Shown here: piece after piece, positions 16,925-25,391 of the stretch
How the letters are laid out: every line of letters starts with the position of its first letter
Numbering within the stretch: the first letter of the stretch is position 1
Source of the DNA: CAZENU01 sp965222125
Lineage (GTDB): Bacteria > Chloroflexota > Dehalococcoidia > Lucifugimonadales > CAZENU01
Assembly: GCA_965222125.1 (NCBI GenBank)
Contig: CBDCTC010000003.1
Location: 186,001 to 250,000 of the forward strand
Direction: 5' to 3'
Length of the DNA stretch: 64,000 nucleotides
Notes under the pieces: generated by a model
What the model was told of the DNA's origin: nothing
What the model saw: the letters and a program-made list of their open reading frames with translations, nothing else
Databases searched by the model: none
Program-made: the position numbers and the translations under genes

Positions 16925-17569
16925 TCACGCCTTGCGGAACAGCACGACGTTCTGGCGTGGAAACGTCGGCCGCCAGCCGTGCCTCGCGGCGATCCACCGC
17001 ATGGTGCGGTTGGTGTAGAAGGCCACGTGGGTCGGGTCCCGGTGATAGTGCCACTCGGGGAAGCCCGCCCAGCTGTCCGGCATCTCCGTCATGATTCCCA
17101 GCCACCCCGACGGCCTGAGGAGTCTGTCGAGCACCCCGAAGTCGTATGCCGGTCTGTCGAAATGCTCCACCGTCTCCGTGCACACGATGAAGTCGTAGGA
17201 GCTCCCCAGTACCGTCTTGTCCGGGTGGAAGTGCTTGTCGTAGATGGACACCTCGAACCCGTCCTCTTCCATCATTGCGGCGAGGGCAGGACCCGGCCCG
17301 GCCCCGTAGTCCAGACCCTTGGAGCCGGGCTCGACGCGAGGCCGGAGATTATCCCAGAGGCGAGCGAGGAAGCCGCGGTAGTCGGGGTCGTTCGGATCGT
17401 TGTCGTGCTCGAGGTACCGCCGTCGCTCCGCCTCGTGGCCGACGTGGAATCGCCGCGGCACGGATACGAGGTCACAGACATGGCAGCGAACGAAGTCGCG
17501 GCGCATCGAACGGTTGCTGACCGTGTGAAACGGCGCCGCCGACGAGCCGCACAGGGCGCACTCTTCCAC
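16925..17569 (-). CDS. Class I SAM-dependent methyltransferase with N-terminal zinc-ribbon-like motif
   Basis: It has 214 residues. CxxC pairs at residues 4-7 and 29-32 (CALC, CHVC) look like a zinc ribbon, as in the type-11/12 methyltransferases that act on sugars or small molecules. Then comes SAM motif I, GLDYGAGPGPALAAM, and a motif II/III-like block ending in LRPSGWLGIMTEM. A conserved EHFD follows the nucleotide-binding half. Start is GTG. Substrate is unknown. A short dispersed repeat (CCCTTCGACGAGCTCAGGGC, 17581-17600) lies just upstream. Confidence 0.82.
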   Translation of the reverse strand: MEECALCGSSAAPFHTVSNRSMRRDFVRCHVCDLVSVPRRFHVGHEAERRRYLEHDNDPNDPDYRGFLARLWDNLRPRVEPGSKGLDYGAGPGPALAAMMEEDGFEVSIYDKHFHPDKTVLGSSYDFIVCTETVEHFDRPAYDFGVLDRLLRPSGWLGIMTEMPDSWAGFPEWHYHRDPTHVAFYTNRTMRWIAARHGWRPTFPRQNVVLFRKA

Positions 17570-17690
17570 GGCGTCAGCGCCCTTCGACGAGCTCAGGGCT
17601 GGTCTTGGATGTGCCCAAGGCGCGGAACGGCTTGATGGACTGCGCTATGTGGCCAGACGGAATTATCGGCGGCTATCGGGAGCAACCGCC

Positions 17691-18093
17691 TCACGCCGCG
17701 CCGCGCCACAGCCGCACGCCGACCACGCCCAGCACCACCGGCATAACCGCGTCGACCGTCGACCAAATGTCGCCGCTCTCGCTGACGTGGTCCGTCAGGT
17801 TGGCGGCCCAGTTCGCGAAGAACAGCAGCGCCAGCACGACGGAGGCGTAGAAGATGGTGTTCGCGTCCACGTGGCGCTTCAGAATCGTCCGCTGCCTGGC
17901 AGGAGCGCCGCTTCTCGAGGAAGCTCGCCACGACCGCGATCAGCATCCCAACCGCCATGAACCAGTTCAGTGCGTCCCACACGGGGTAGCCGCCATACCC
18001 TTCGTGATAGAAGGGAGTGGCGACGAAGTTCACGGCCACGGCCAAAGCCACCACGAGCACATACACCGCCAGAACACGCTGCGCTATATTCAT
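17691..18093 (-). pseudogene. Frameshifted small membrane protein gene
   Basis: From ATG 18093 the first about 60 residues read as two membrane helices (VLAVYVLVVALAVAVNFV and WFMAVGMLIAVVASF) and end at FLEK. There the frame degenerates into Arg-rich sequence, while the next frame continues sensibly as GAPARQRTILKRHVD, then IFYASVVLALLFFANW and DAVMPVVLGVVGVRLWRG, to TGA at 17691. A single-base change around 17908-17912 joins the halves into a protein of about 133 residues with four predicted helices. Either the gene is dead or the base is an error. No family recognised. Confidence 0.65.
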
Positions 18094-18284
18094 CGTCGTT
18101 CTCCTCCGGTTGGCGTGCTCGGCGGCGGAAGGACCCGCGGCCGACGCTCGCCGTGACTATATACGATAGCCCCACGACGCTCAAAGGGTCGGTCCGGCTG
18201 GAGCTAGGGCGGCGTCCGGCGGTATCATGGGTGCGCACCGGCGGCACTTGGGGAGAGGGCAGGCCGGGCGGAGGACCGCGAAAG

Positions 18285-18698
18285 ATGGACTGGAAGCAGA
18301 ACGAGCTCGAGGACACCGTAGACACGCCCGCGCTGCACGACGGGGACGGAGTGGTGACGCGCCGCAGGTTCTTCCGCGGCTCCACGCGGCTGCCGGTAAC
18401 CGTCGAGGTCTGGGAGATTCCGCCCGGATCGAGCGAGGGCTCGCACGTCCACGAGGCCGACGGGGCCCTCGAGGAGTTCTACTACTTCATCGCAGGGCAG
18501 GGAGTCATGTGGATGGACGGCGAGGAGGTCGCCGTCGGCCCCGGCGACGCCGTCATGGCGCCGCCCGGGGTCGATCACGGCTTCCGCAGCACGGGCGACG
18601 AGCCGCTGAAGCTTGTGATCGCGTGGGGCGCCCCGACGGACGCCTGGCGTACGCGGCAGCGCGCGGCGGGACGGGGCCGGGACGCGCCGGTGCTATAA
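18285..18698 (+). CDS. Single-domain cupin protein
   Basis: A 137-residue cupin. Motif 1 is GSHVHEADGALEEFYYFIAG (metal ligands His, Glu) and motif 2 is GDAVMAPPGVDHGFRSTG (His). Such proteins bind a metal ion and act as isomerases, dioxygenases or sugar binders; nothing here decides which. The longer open frame upstream is of low quality; I start at ATG 18285, 11 bases after GGAGG. Its stop TAA lies inside the promoter box at 18694-18699. Confidence 0.85.
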   Translation: MDWKQNELEDTVDTPALHDGDGVVTRRRFFRGSTRLPVTVEVWEIPPGSSEGSHVHEADGALEEFYYFIAGQGVMWMDGEEVAVGPGDAVMAPPGVDHGFRSTGDEPLKLVIAWGAPTDAWRTRQRAAGRGRDAPVL

Positions 18699-18699
18699 T
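18691..18699 (+). promoter_or_regulatory. Extended -10 promoter
   Basis: TGC-TATAAT is a perfect extended -10 element overlapping the cupin stop codon. The transcript would lead, after about 195 bases, into the lipoprotein/FG-GAP pair. No good -35 is seen. Confidence 0.5.
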
Positions 18700-18901
18700 T
18701 CGGACTGACCTAGAAGTCTGGCCGGAAAGTCATTGGCCGGGTTTCGCACTACCCAAAGCAGACGTATTACGGTCTTATACGACATGAAAATATATGAAGT
18801 GCGTTTCATAAACCCACTATTACAGCGATAGTCGACGGTAAGCAAACGACGGCTTGGGAAGAATCGGGGTTTCCGTCCGAGTTTCTAGGAGAGTCCCTGA
18901 C

Positions 18902-19612
18902 GTGCAGCTGAAGTCCGCCGCAGTCTTCATTCTCGTCTCCGTAATCGCGCTGGCGTCGGCGTGCTCCGGCGCGTCGCCGGAGCCTGAGCGAGCCGTGTAC
19001 GCGCCGACACTGTTCGAGCACACGGTCGCGGTCACGGGCGTCGAGAACTCCTGGAACCCGGCCATCAACGCGACCCTGGCGCGCCAGTTCGGGCAGGTCG
19101 CGTCGATGTTCATCGCCAACGAGTGCCTCGCCGGAAGGCCGATGACCCCCGAGGCGTTCGTGTCCTACGCGAGGGCGGAGCTCGGCGACCAGGCGCAGTT
19201 CGGCGTCGAGGCCAGGAGGCTGATGGGCGAGATCGTGGCGGTCTCGGACGGCCCCGGCGGCGAGAGCTGCATCCGCCCGTTCCTGGAGCCCCGGACCGTG
19301 GCCGAGTTCGAGCTGACGAGCGAGCTCGTGTCGGCCGCGTTGGGCTGGACCGCCCGCCTGCTCGAAGGGGAAAAAAGGATCGACTGGTACGAGCTGCCGA
19401 CCGCGGACAGGGCGCCGTACCTGCCCTGGGTCTGCTGCGAGAACACGGCCGAGGGCTGGAGGAGCGTCAGCTCGCTGTTCTCCATCCCGCTGACCGTCCC
19501 GGCCGACCTGACGCTGCCCGAGGGCGGCACGCTGCTGGAGGACACGGGCTGGGACGTCCAGTTCCAGATCGACCAGCTCAAGCTGGCGGTGGGTACGGGC
19601 GCTCCTCAATGA
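18902..19612 (+). CDS. Lipoprotein of unknown function
   Basis: 236 residues from GTG 18902, preceded by AGGAG. The N-terminus QLKSAAVFILVSVIALASAC is a lipoprotein signal with lipobox LASAC. The mature part has four or more cysteines (NECLAG, ESCIRP, WVCCEN) that may form disulfides, and no family I recognise. Its ATGA overlap with the FG-GAP gene shows translational coupling, so the two products probably act together at the cell surface. Confidence 0.8.
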   Translation: MQLKSAAVFILVSVIALASACSGASPEPERAVYAPTLFEHTVAVTGVENSWNPAINATLARQFGQVASMFIANECLAGRPMTPEAFVSYARAELGDQAQFGVEARRLMGEIVAVSDGPGGESCIRPFLEPRTVAEFELTSELVSAALGWTARLLEGEKRIDWYELPTADRAPYLPWVCCENTAEGWRSVSSLFSIPLTVPADLTLPEGGTLLEDTGWDVQFQIDQLKLAVGTGAPQ

Positions 19613-21363
19613 GGCCGAGCGCCGCTACGGCGTTGCGGTCTGGCCGTCTGACCCGCCTGCTGCCCGCCGCGTGCGCGTCGCTCCTGCTGCTGTGGGGCTG
19701 TGGCGGCGACCCCCCTCCCACGCCCACCCCTACGCCGACTGCGACGGCCGCGCCTGCCACGCCGACGGCCGAAGCGGTGGAGCCCGCCGGCGGGCCGATC
19801 TTCGTCGACGTCAGCGACGCCGCGGGCATCGACTTCGTCCACGACGAGCTGACATGGCTGGCCGTCCCCCAGGGCGGCGGCATCGTCGCGTTCGACTACA
19901 ACGGCGACGGCAACGCCGACGTCTTCATCGCCAACTCCAACGGCCCGAACGTCCTGTACCGCAACAACGGCGACGGCACCTTCACCGACGTGGCAGCCGC
20001 CGCGGGCGTTGCCGACCCCGACGGCCGGGGCAACGGCGGCTGCTCGGCCGACTACGACAACGACGGCGACGCCGACCTGTACATCACCAACTACGGCACC
20101 AGCAGGCTGTTCGAAAACCAAGGCGACGGCACCTTCGTCGAGGCGAGCGCGAAAACCGGCGTCGAGGAGCCCTACGCCGGCCACCGGTCGACCGGCTGCT
20201 CCTGGGGCGACTACGACGCCGACGGCGCTCCCGACCTGGTGGTCGTACGCCACATGTACGAGCACCGCAGCGACCTCCTCGCCGACCCCAACTACATGGT
20301 CGGCGGCCTGACCGGACTCGTCCTGTACCACAACGATGGAGACGGCTCGTTCACCAACGAGACCCTCCTGCTCGGCGATCTGACCCCGCCGGAGGAGGGA
20401 GTCCCCGGAGTCGACGAGGTCAAAGTCGGCAACATCTGGGGGGCCGGATTTCAGCCGAGCTGGCTGGACTACGACAACGACGGCGACGTCGACCTGTACG
20501 TCGTCAACGACTTCGGCCGCGCGCTGCACGCCAACGTGCTGTGGCGCAACGACGGGCCCGCCCCGGACGGCGGGTGGACCTTCGTCGACGTGTCGACTGG
20601 CTCAGGGGCCGACGTCGAGATCTACGGCATGAGCATTGCCGTCGGCGACTACAATCAGGACGGCTTCTTCGACATCTTCATTACGGACATCCGCGGCAAC
20701 GTGCTGCTCCGCAACGACGGCAACGGGCGCACCTTCACCGATCTGGCGGAGGATGCGGGAGTCAACGCGAGAATGATCGGCCGCCGGGTGCGCGTGAATT
20801 GGGGCTCCTTCTTCTTCGACTACGACAACGACTCCGACCTCGACCTGTACATCGTCAGCGGGTACCTCGGCGGCGACACCGTGGCCGGCAATCCGCTGGA
20901 GCAGCCGAACATCCTCATGCGCAACGAGGGCGACGGCAGCTTCACGGACGTGTCGTGGATCAGCGGCGCCGACGATCCGGGCGTGGGCCGTGGCTCCGTG
21001 TACCTCGACTACGACAACGACGGCTGCCTCGACCTGCTGATCGCGAACCTGGGCCAGCGCGCCAGGCTGTTCCGGAACCGCTGCGAGTGGGGCAACAACT
21101 GGCTCGCGGTCGATGTCGTTGGTACGCACGGCAACAGCGACGGCCTCGGCGCCCGGCTGGAGCTGGAGGCGGGCGGCCGCCTCCAGATAAGGGAGGTCGC
21201 GAGCGGCCACAGCCACATGGGCCAGAACGTGACGACCGCGCATTTCGGCCTCGCCGACGCCGCCAGGATCGACTCGCTGACGGTGCGCTGGCCCGGCGGC
21301 GCCGTCCAGACGCTGACCGACGTCGCGCCCAACCGCCGCATCACGCTAACCGAGCCCGAATAA
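19609..21363 (+). CDS. FG-GAP/VCBS-repeat surface lipoprotein with ASPIC/UnbV domain
   Basis: 584 residues. Signal peptide and lipobox (LLLLWGC) are followed by a TPTPTPTAT linker and then at least seven calcium-binding blade motifs of the form D-Y/N-D-G-D-x-D (FDYNGDGNADVF, YDNDGDADLYI, YDNDGCLDLLI), predicting an integrin-like seven-bladed propeller. The C-terminus (about 510-584; GARLELEAGGR, VTTAHFGLADAARIDSLTV) is the ASPIC/UnbV domain common in environmental bacteria. Likely an extracellular binding protein; the ligand is unknown. It overlaps the preceding lipoprotein gene by four bases. Confidence 0.92.
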   Translation: MRPSAATALRSGRLTRLLPAACASLLLLWGCGGDPPPTPTPTPTATAAPATPTAEAVEPAGGPIFVDVSDAAGIDFVHDELTWLAVPQGGGIVAFDYNGDGNADVFIANSNGPNVLYRNNGDGTFTDVAAAAGVADPDGRGNGGCSADYDNDGDADLYITNYGTSRLFENQGDGTFVEASAKTGVEEPYAGHRSTGCSWGDYDADGAPDLVVVRHMYEHRSDLLADPNYMVGGLTGLVLYHNDGDGSFTNETLLLGDLTPPEEGVPGVDEVKVGNIWGAGFQPSWLDYDNDGDVDLYVVNDFGRALHANVLWRNDGPAPDGGWTFVDVSTGSGADVEIYGMSIAVGDYNQDGFFDIFITDIRGNVLLRNDGNGRTFTDLAEDAGVNARMIGRRVRVNWGSFFFDYDNDSDLDLYIVSGYLGGDTVAGNPLEQPNILMRNEGDGSFTDVSWISGADDPGVGRGSVYLDYDNDGCLDLLIANLGQRARLFRNRCEWGNNWLAVDVVGTHGNSDGLGARLELEAGGRLQIREVASGHSHMGQNVTTAHFGLADAARIDSLTVRWPGGAVQTLTDVAPNRRITLTEPE

Positions 21364-21392
21364 CACCGAACTATCCCCTAACGAGGTAGCCC

Positions 21393-22367
21393 ATGGAGTA
21401 CGTCAACTTCGGATCGGCCGGCGTAAAGGTTTCCCGGATCGCGCTCGGCATGGGGCTCAGGGAGCAATACTCCGACGAGGGCGCCGAGCGCCTCGTCGGG
21501 CACGCGATCGACTCCGGCGTCAACTTCATCGACTGCGCGAACCGCTACGGCCTGGGCGACGACCGGGTCAACCTGCGCGGCACCGCCGAGCAGGCCCTCG
21601 GCCGCGCGCTCAGGACCCGCCGCGACGAGGTCGTCATCACGACCAAGGTGACCGGCCCGATGGGCGACGGGCCCAACGACCTCGGCGCGGCCCGCGTCCA
21701 CATCATGCGGGAGGCCGAGCGGTCGCTGACCCGGCTGCAGACCGACCGGATAGACGTGTACCTGCTCCACGGCTGGGACGACTCGACGCCCATAGAGGAG
21801 ACGGTCCGGGCTCTCGACGACCTGGTCACTCAGGGCAAGGTGCTCTACGTCGGCTGCTGCAACTACGCCGCGTGGCAGGTGTGCAAGGCGCTGTGGACCG
21901 CCGACCGGCTCGGCGCCCACCGCTTCATCTGCGTCCAGAACGAGTACAGCCTGCTGCGCCGCGGCCTCGAGAAGGAGATGTTCGGGCTGATACGCGACCA
22001 GGGCCTCGGCGCGATGGCGTACAGCCCGCTCAGGGCCGGCCTGTTGTCAGGCGTCTACACGCCGGGCCAGCCCCCGCCGCCAGGCTCGCTCTGGGACCGA
22101 CGGCCCGACGAGGACTACTCGTCCGCGCTTCCGCCGTCGGCCGCGCCGCTGATCGCCGCCCTGCGGTCGATAGCCTCCGAGCGCGGCGTCCGCGTGCCTC
22201 AGGTCGCGATGGGCTGGGTGCTCTCGCATCCCGAGATCACCGTCGCCATCTCGGGCAGCGACACGATAGAGCGGCTCGACGACAACCTCGGCGCCCTGGA
22301 GTTGGAGCTCACCCCCGAGGAGCGCCTCACGTTAGACGAGGCGTCCTCGGCCGCGGCAACGACCTAA
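21393..22367 (+). CDS. Aldo/keto reductase
   Basis: 324-residue NADPH-dependent carbonyl reductase with a TIM-barrel fold. The catalytic tetrad is visible: Asp47 and Tyr52 (FIDCANRYG), Lys in VVITTKVTG, His in DVYLLHGWD. The C-terminal NADP-binding segment (AISGSDTIERLDDNL) is present. GAGG lies seven bases before the ATG. It is 29 bases after the FG-GAP gene. Substrate unknown. Confidence 0.92.
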   Translation: MEYVNFGSAGVKVSRIALGMGLREQYSDEGAERLVGHAIDSGVNFIDCANRYGLGDDRVNLRGTAEQALGRALRTRRDEVVITTKVTGPMGDGPNDLGAARVHIMREAERSLTRLQTDRIDVYLLHGWDDSTPIEETVRALDDLVTQGKVLYVGCCNYAAWQVCKALWTADRLGAHRFICVQNEYSLLRRGLEKEMFGLIRDQGLGAMAYSPLRAGLLSGVYTPGQPPPPGSLWDRRPDEDYSSALPPSAAPLIAALRSIASERGVRVPQVAMGWVLSHPEITVAISGSDTIERLDDNLGALELELTPEERLTLDEASSAAATT

Positions 22368-22569
22368 CCATCCACCATCCACCATCCTGAGGATAGTGAG
22401 GATTATGCATCCGCCGTCAGGCCAGTCGGCCCACAGTCGAGATCGTAGCGGCTGACGCCGGCCCCCTCACCCTGGCCCTCTCCCGCCAAGGGGAGAGGGG
22501 ACACATGGGCCGGGCTCACCGCCATGCCCGCGAAGGCGGGCTTCCCCGCTATCCACTACCCACTATCCA
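22368..22569. repeat. Intergenic repeats between convergent aldo/keto reductase genes
   Basis: Contains tandem ACCATCC units (22369-22386), a hairpin CCCTCTCCC-GCCAAG-GGGAGAGGG (22476-22499) that may end both converging genes, and a palindrome CCCGCGAAGGCGGG (22527-22540) of the dispersed cgcggg family. Confidence 0.6.
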
Positions 22570-23517
22570 CTACCCCGCCTTGAAGCCCAGCTCTTCGAGC
22601 CGGCGGTTCGCCTCCGCGAGCGTGTCCGGCGAGAGCGGCCCGCGTTGGACCGCGCGCACGTTCTCCTCCATGTGCTCCAGGCTCAGCGTGCCGACGACGA
22701 CGGTGTGCACCTGCGGCAGGCTGATCGTGTACCGGAGCATGAACGCGACCCGGCTGTCGCCCTCGTCCCTGAGCTCGTCCAGCTTCGCCCTGTCGAAGTT
22801 GACCCAGGTACCGGGGCCGCTGGCGATGCGTCCCTGGTTGTAGGCCAGAGTGCCCTCGTAGTGGGGTTGCCCCTTGGCCGCGCGCGACCGGATGATGATG
22901 CCGCGCCCGTCGTCGCCCAGCCGCCGGATCCACTCCTCGGACTCGCGCTGCATCGGCTGGTAGCCGACCTGGAATACGTCCAACTCCTCGAACGCCGCGA
23001 CGGGAGGCAGGTATGGCATGTCGGACGACATCCCGATCCACCGCGTCTTGCCCTGCCGCTTCACCTCCAGCAGCGCGTCGATCAGCTCGTTGTCCTCCAC
23101 CTCCCCGACCTTGGGGTTGTGGAGCTGCAGGAAGTCGACGTGGTCCGTCTTGAGCCGCGTGAGGCTGCGGTCGATGTTCTTGAACACGCTCGCGCGCGTG
23201 AACTGTTTCGGTGGAGTGTTCCTGGACCGGCCGCGCCAGTGGCAGCCGCACTTCGTCGCTATCACGAACTCGTCGCGACGGTGCGACACCGACCGGCCGA
23301 TGAACTCCTCGGCGTGGCCGTAGCAGTCGGCCGTGTCGATGATGTTCATGCCGCTGTCCAGCGCCGTGTTGAGCATCGTGCTCACGTGCTTTTCGGACAC
23401 GGGGCGCGAGAGCGGGTTGCCTTCGATCCGCCCCTCGATCTCCCACGTGCCGTAGCCCAGCCGGCTGACCTCGATACCCGTCCGGCCCAGTACAGCGGTC
23501 GGCAAACCTTCAGTCAC
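22570..23517 (-). CDS. Aldo/keto reductase
   Basis: 315-residue aldo/keto reductase, clearly different from the convergent neighbour. Asp61 and Tyr66 (NIIDTADCYGHAE), Lys in FVIATKCGCHW and His in FLQLHNP complete the tetrad. The best start is GTG 23517 with GGAGG seven bases upstream; an ATG between them opens only a four-codon frame. Substrate unknown. Confidence 0.9.
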   Translation of the reverse strand: MTEGLPTAVLGRTGIEVSRLGYGTWEIEGRIEGNPLSRPVSEKHVSTMLNTALDSGMNIIDTADCYGHAEEFIGRSVSHRRDEFVIATKCGCHWRGRSRNTPPKQFTRASVFKNIDRSLTRLKTDHVDFLQLHNPKVGEVEDNELIDALLEVKRQGKTRWIGMSSDMPYLPPVAAFEELDVFQVGYQPMQRESEEWIRRLGDDGRGIIIRSRAAKGQPHYEGTLAYNQGRIASGPGTWVNFDRAKLDELRDEGDSRVAFMLRYTISLPQVHTVVVGTLSLEHMEENVRAVQRGPLSPDTLAEANRRLEELGFKAG

Positions 23518-23640
23518 GGCTCATCCTCCCGGGCTGGTAGCCCGCCACGCTCTACTTTACAGAAGCAACGCGGCCGCCCACAACCCCGGCGCGGCCGGGC
23601 GGGGCGGAAAGGACAGCGCGTGCGGCCCGCGTGGCCGGAT

Positions 23641-24039
23641 TCACACCGACAGAATGCTCAGGCCCTGTACGCGGTACGCGCTCGAAATGTCTGCGGTTGT
23701 TGGATAGCAGCGTGAGGTTGTGCCGGAGGCGGTGGCTCCGATCAGAAGATCGAAGTCGCCTATGGGGGTTCCGGCAGCCCTCAATCTGCCGCGCTCCCGG
23801 GCGAATATCCGGCATGTCTCGTCGTCCACTTCGATCACGTCCACGTCGGCAAGGAACTCTCGCAGCGCACGCTCGTTGCCATCCGGGTCTGTGGAGAAGA
23901 ACACGTCCTGATAGAGCTCCGCCATGGAAACTATGCTGAGGCCGATGCCCTCCGGGGCCAATTGGTCCAGGCGATCGGTCACCCTTGCGACGCCGTGAAG
24001 GCAATGAATGACCCAGTCGGTATCCAGGAGGTACCGCAT
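23641..24039 (-). CDS. PIN-domain (VapC-like) toxin with an internal out-of-frame segment
   Basis: 132 residues. The N-terminus (MRYLLDTDWVIHCLHG) gives the first PIN acidic residue, and IGDFDLLIGATA the later ones, so it belongs to the VapC ribonuclease family that cleaves RNA. About 20 residues after GATA are abnormal (SGTTSRCYPTTADISSAYR), while the neighbouring frame there reads HNLTLLSNNRRHFERV, as expected for VapC. The original frame returns at GLSIL. Two compensating indels, near 23723-23735 and 23665-23680, explain this. That segment normally contains the last part of the active site, so the toxin may be inactive. It starts five bases after the antitoxin stop. Confidence 0.75.
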   Translation of the reverse strand: MRYLLDTDWVIHCLHGVARVTDRLDQLAPEGIGLSIVSMAELYQDVFFSTDPDGNERALREFLADVDVIEVDDETCRIFARERGRLRAAGTPIGDFDLLIGATASGTTSRCYPTTADISSAYRVQGLSILSV

Positions 24040-24044
24040 TGGAT

Positions 24045-24290
24045 CTAGAGTTTCGGTTCCGGCCGGGAGCTGACCAGGCGGTCGGAATAGATGTTTCGCA
24101 GCAGCTCCTCGGGGTCGTGGGCGCCCTTCCATCGTCCGGCCGCCGACCGCATCGTCCCGCGGCGTTCTTCGGCGGAGAGCCTCGGCGCGGGGTCGATGGA
24201 CAGAGTGACCTCTTTGCCCTCTTCGAGGTCGAGCGGCTCCAACGGCGTGAGTACCCCGTTCGAGTACCTGGCCCTGACGTTCGCGATCAT
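24045..24290 (-). CDS. DUF104/AF2212-like antitoxin
   Basis: 81 residues. The N-terminal VRARYSNGVLTPLEPLDLEEGKEVTLSI is the small beta-barrel characteristic of DUF104 antitoxins, which neutralise PIN-domain toxins and usually repress their own operon. The frame extends further upstream, but homology places the start at ATG 24290 (MIANVR). Antitoxin first, toxin second, five bases apart. Confidence 0.85.
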   Translation of the reverse strand: MIANVRARYSNGVLTPLEPLDLEEGKEVTLSIDPAPRLSAEERRGTMRSAAGRWKGAHDPEELLRNIYSDRLVSSRPEPKL

Positions 24291-24433
24291 AGTGGGTCCT
24301 CTTGTCACTCTGTCGGCAATCTTGGTTCCCATTATATCCTTGTGGCCTCGATCCGGTGCGGGAATGGGGGAGGTGCGCGGGCCCCTCGAAACGCGCCGCT
24401 GAAGCATCGGCGCTACTCGGGGTGAACGGGTTG

Positions 24434-24541
24434 TATGGGCGTGCCTGCGTGTTGGGGATGGGTTCCCGCCTTCGCGGGAACGACGGATGTTTGGGCGTGC
24501 CTGCGTGTTGGGGATGGGTTCCCGCCTTCGCGGGAACGACG
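24434..24541. repeat. Direct repeat, about 60-base unit
   Basis: GCGTGCCTGCGTGTTGGGGA followed by TGGGTTCCCGCCTTCGCGGG and AACGACGG occurs twice, about 60 bases apart. Each copy contains the palindrome CCCGCCTTCGCGGG seen elsewhere in the window. Confidence 0.85.
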
Positions 24542-24718
24542 GTTGATGTGGGGGTGCCTGCGCGTGCATGACGGGTGTTGGGCGTGCTGGCGCGGGAATG
24601 CGCGGGAATGATGGAGGCAGGAGCGTCGGTGCGGGAATGGGGGAGGTGCGGGCGGGACGAGACGCGGTCACTGTGACCGTCATACCCGTGGAAACGGGTA
24701 TCCAGGCGCGCGGTGGGG

Positions 24719-24748
24719 TTGTGGACGGGGTTGGGGGTGTGGTATACT
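24719..24748 (+). promoter_or_regulatory. Promoter upstream of rho
   Basis: TTGTGG (24719-24724), 18 bases, TATACT (24743-24748). It is the best promoter between the toxin-antitoxin pair and rho. Confidence 0.5.
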
Positions 24749-25391
24749 AGTCGCGTCTCGTTATTTGTTTCCCTTTTCCTGCCAGGTGAGCCGACCGTCT
24801 TTTGGTGCGTGCTCACGGCAACCGCGGCGGCGAGCCGCGCCCGACCTCCCGGACCTTCGACCACAGTCCCGAAGCCATCCCCGAGGCGGACGAGCGTTCG
24901 GCGTCACGGCGCATCTTGGGATGGGTTCTCGGGCGTGGCGTGAGACGCGCGGACGCGCCGGCGGTCGGGGCCGCCAAAGAGGGCCCGAACCGTTTCCATA
25001 GGGTCTTGATGGGTCGCCGCGCGCTTGACACCCTGCACGGTGCGTATATCCGGACGACGACGAGACGCTTCTGGCAACCGGTCCCGCCGGGGTTAGATTC
25101 CCGCCTCCGCGGGAATGACGGAGCTAGGGGGGAATGACGGAGCTAGGGGTGGGGCCGCGGGCTCGTTCGGCAGACGCCTCCCGGATACACTGTGAAGCAG
25201 CCTTGGCAACCGGCCCCGCCGGGGAGAAACGAGTTTGACGGCGCTTCGATCACGGCCTCGTTTCTGAAGACGCCTCCTCAATAAAGGATAGAGATCAAGG
25301 ATAGAGAACCTTCATTCCCGCCTGCGCGGGAATGAATGAAGGTGGCGGAGAGGGGCGCTGGCCGGCACGAGCCGCCCGCCCGGAGAGCGAT

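Larger units (their letters stand above)
24291..25391. other. Repeat-rich intergenic region and rho leader
   Basis: No gene is supported over 1.1 kb. It holds a dispersed palindrome (24375-24425), a 60-base direct repeat (24434-24541), several cgcggg palindromes, a promoter at 24719-24748, and two related blocks with CTGGCAACCGGTCCCGCCGG (25071-25090) and TTGGCAACCGGCCCCGCCGG (25203-25222). From that promoter the rho message would have a leader of about 640 bases. Confidence 0.6.

Noticed and set aside
23641..24864. 407-residue protein containing the PIN domain
   Set aside because: The N-terminal 275 residues run through the antitoxin gene and repeats; MRYLLDTDWV at 24039 is the real start.
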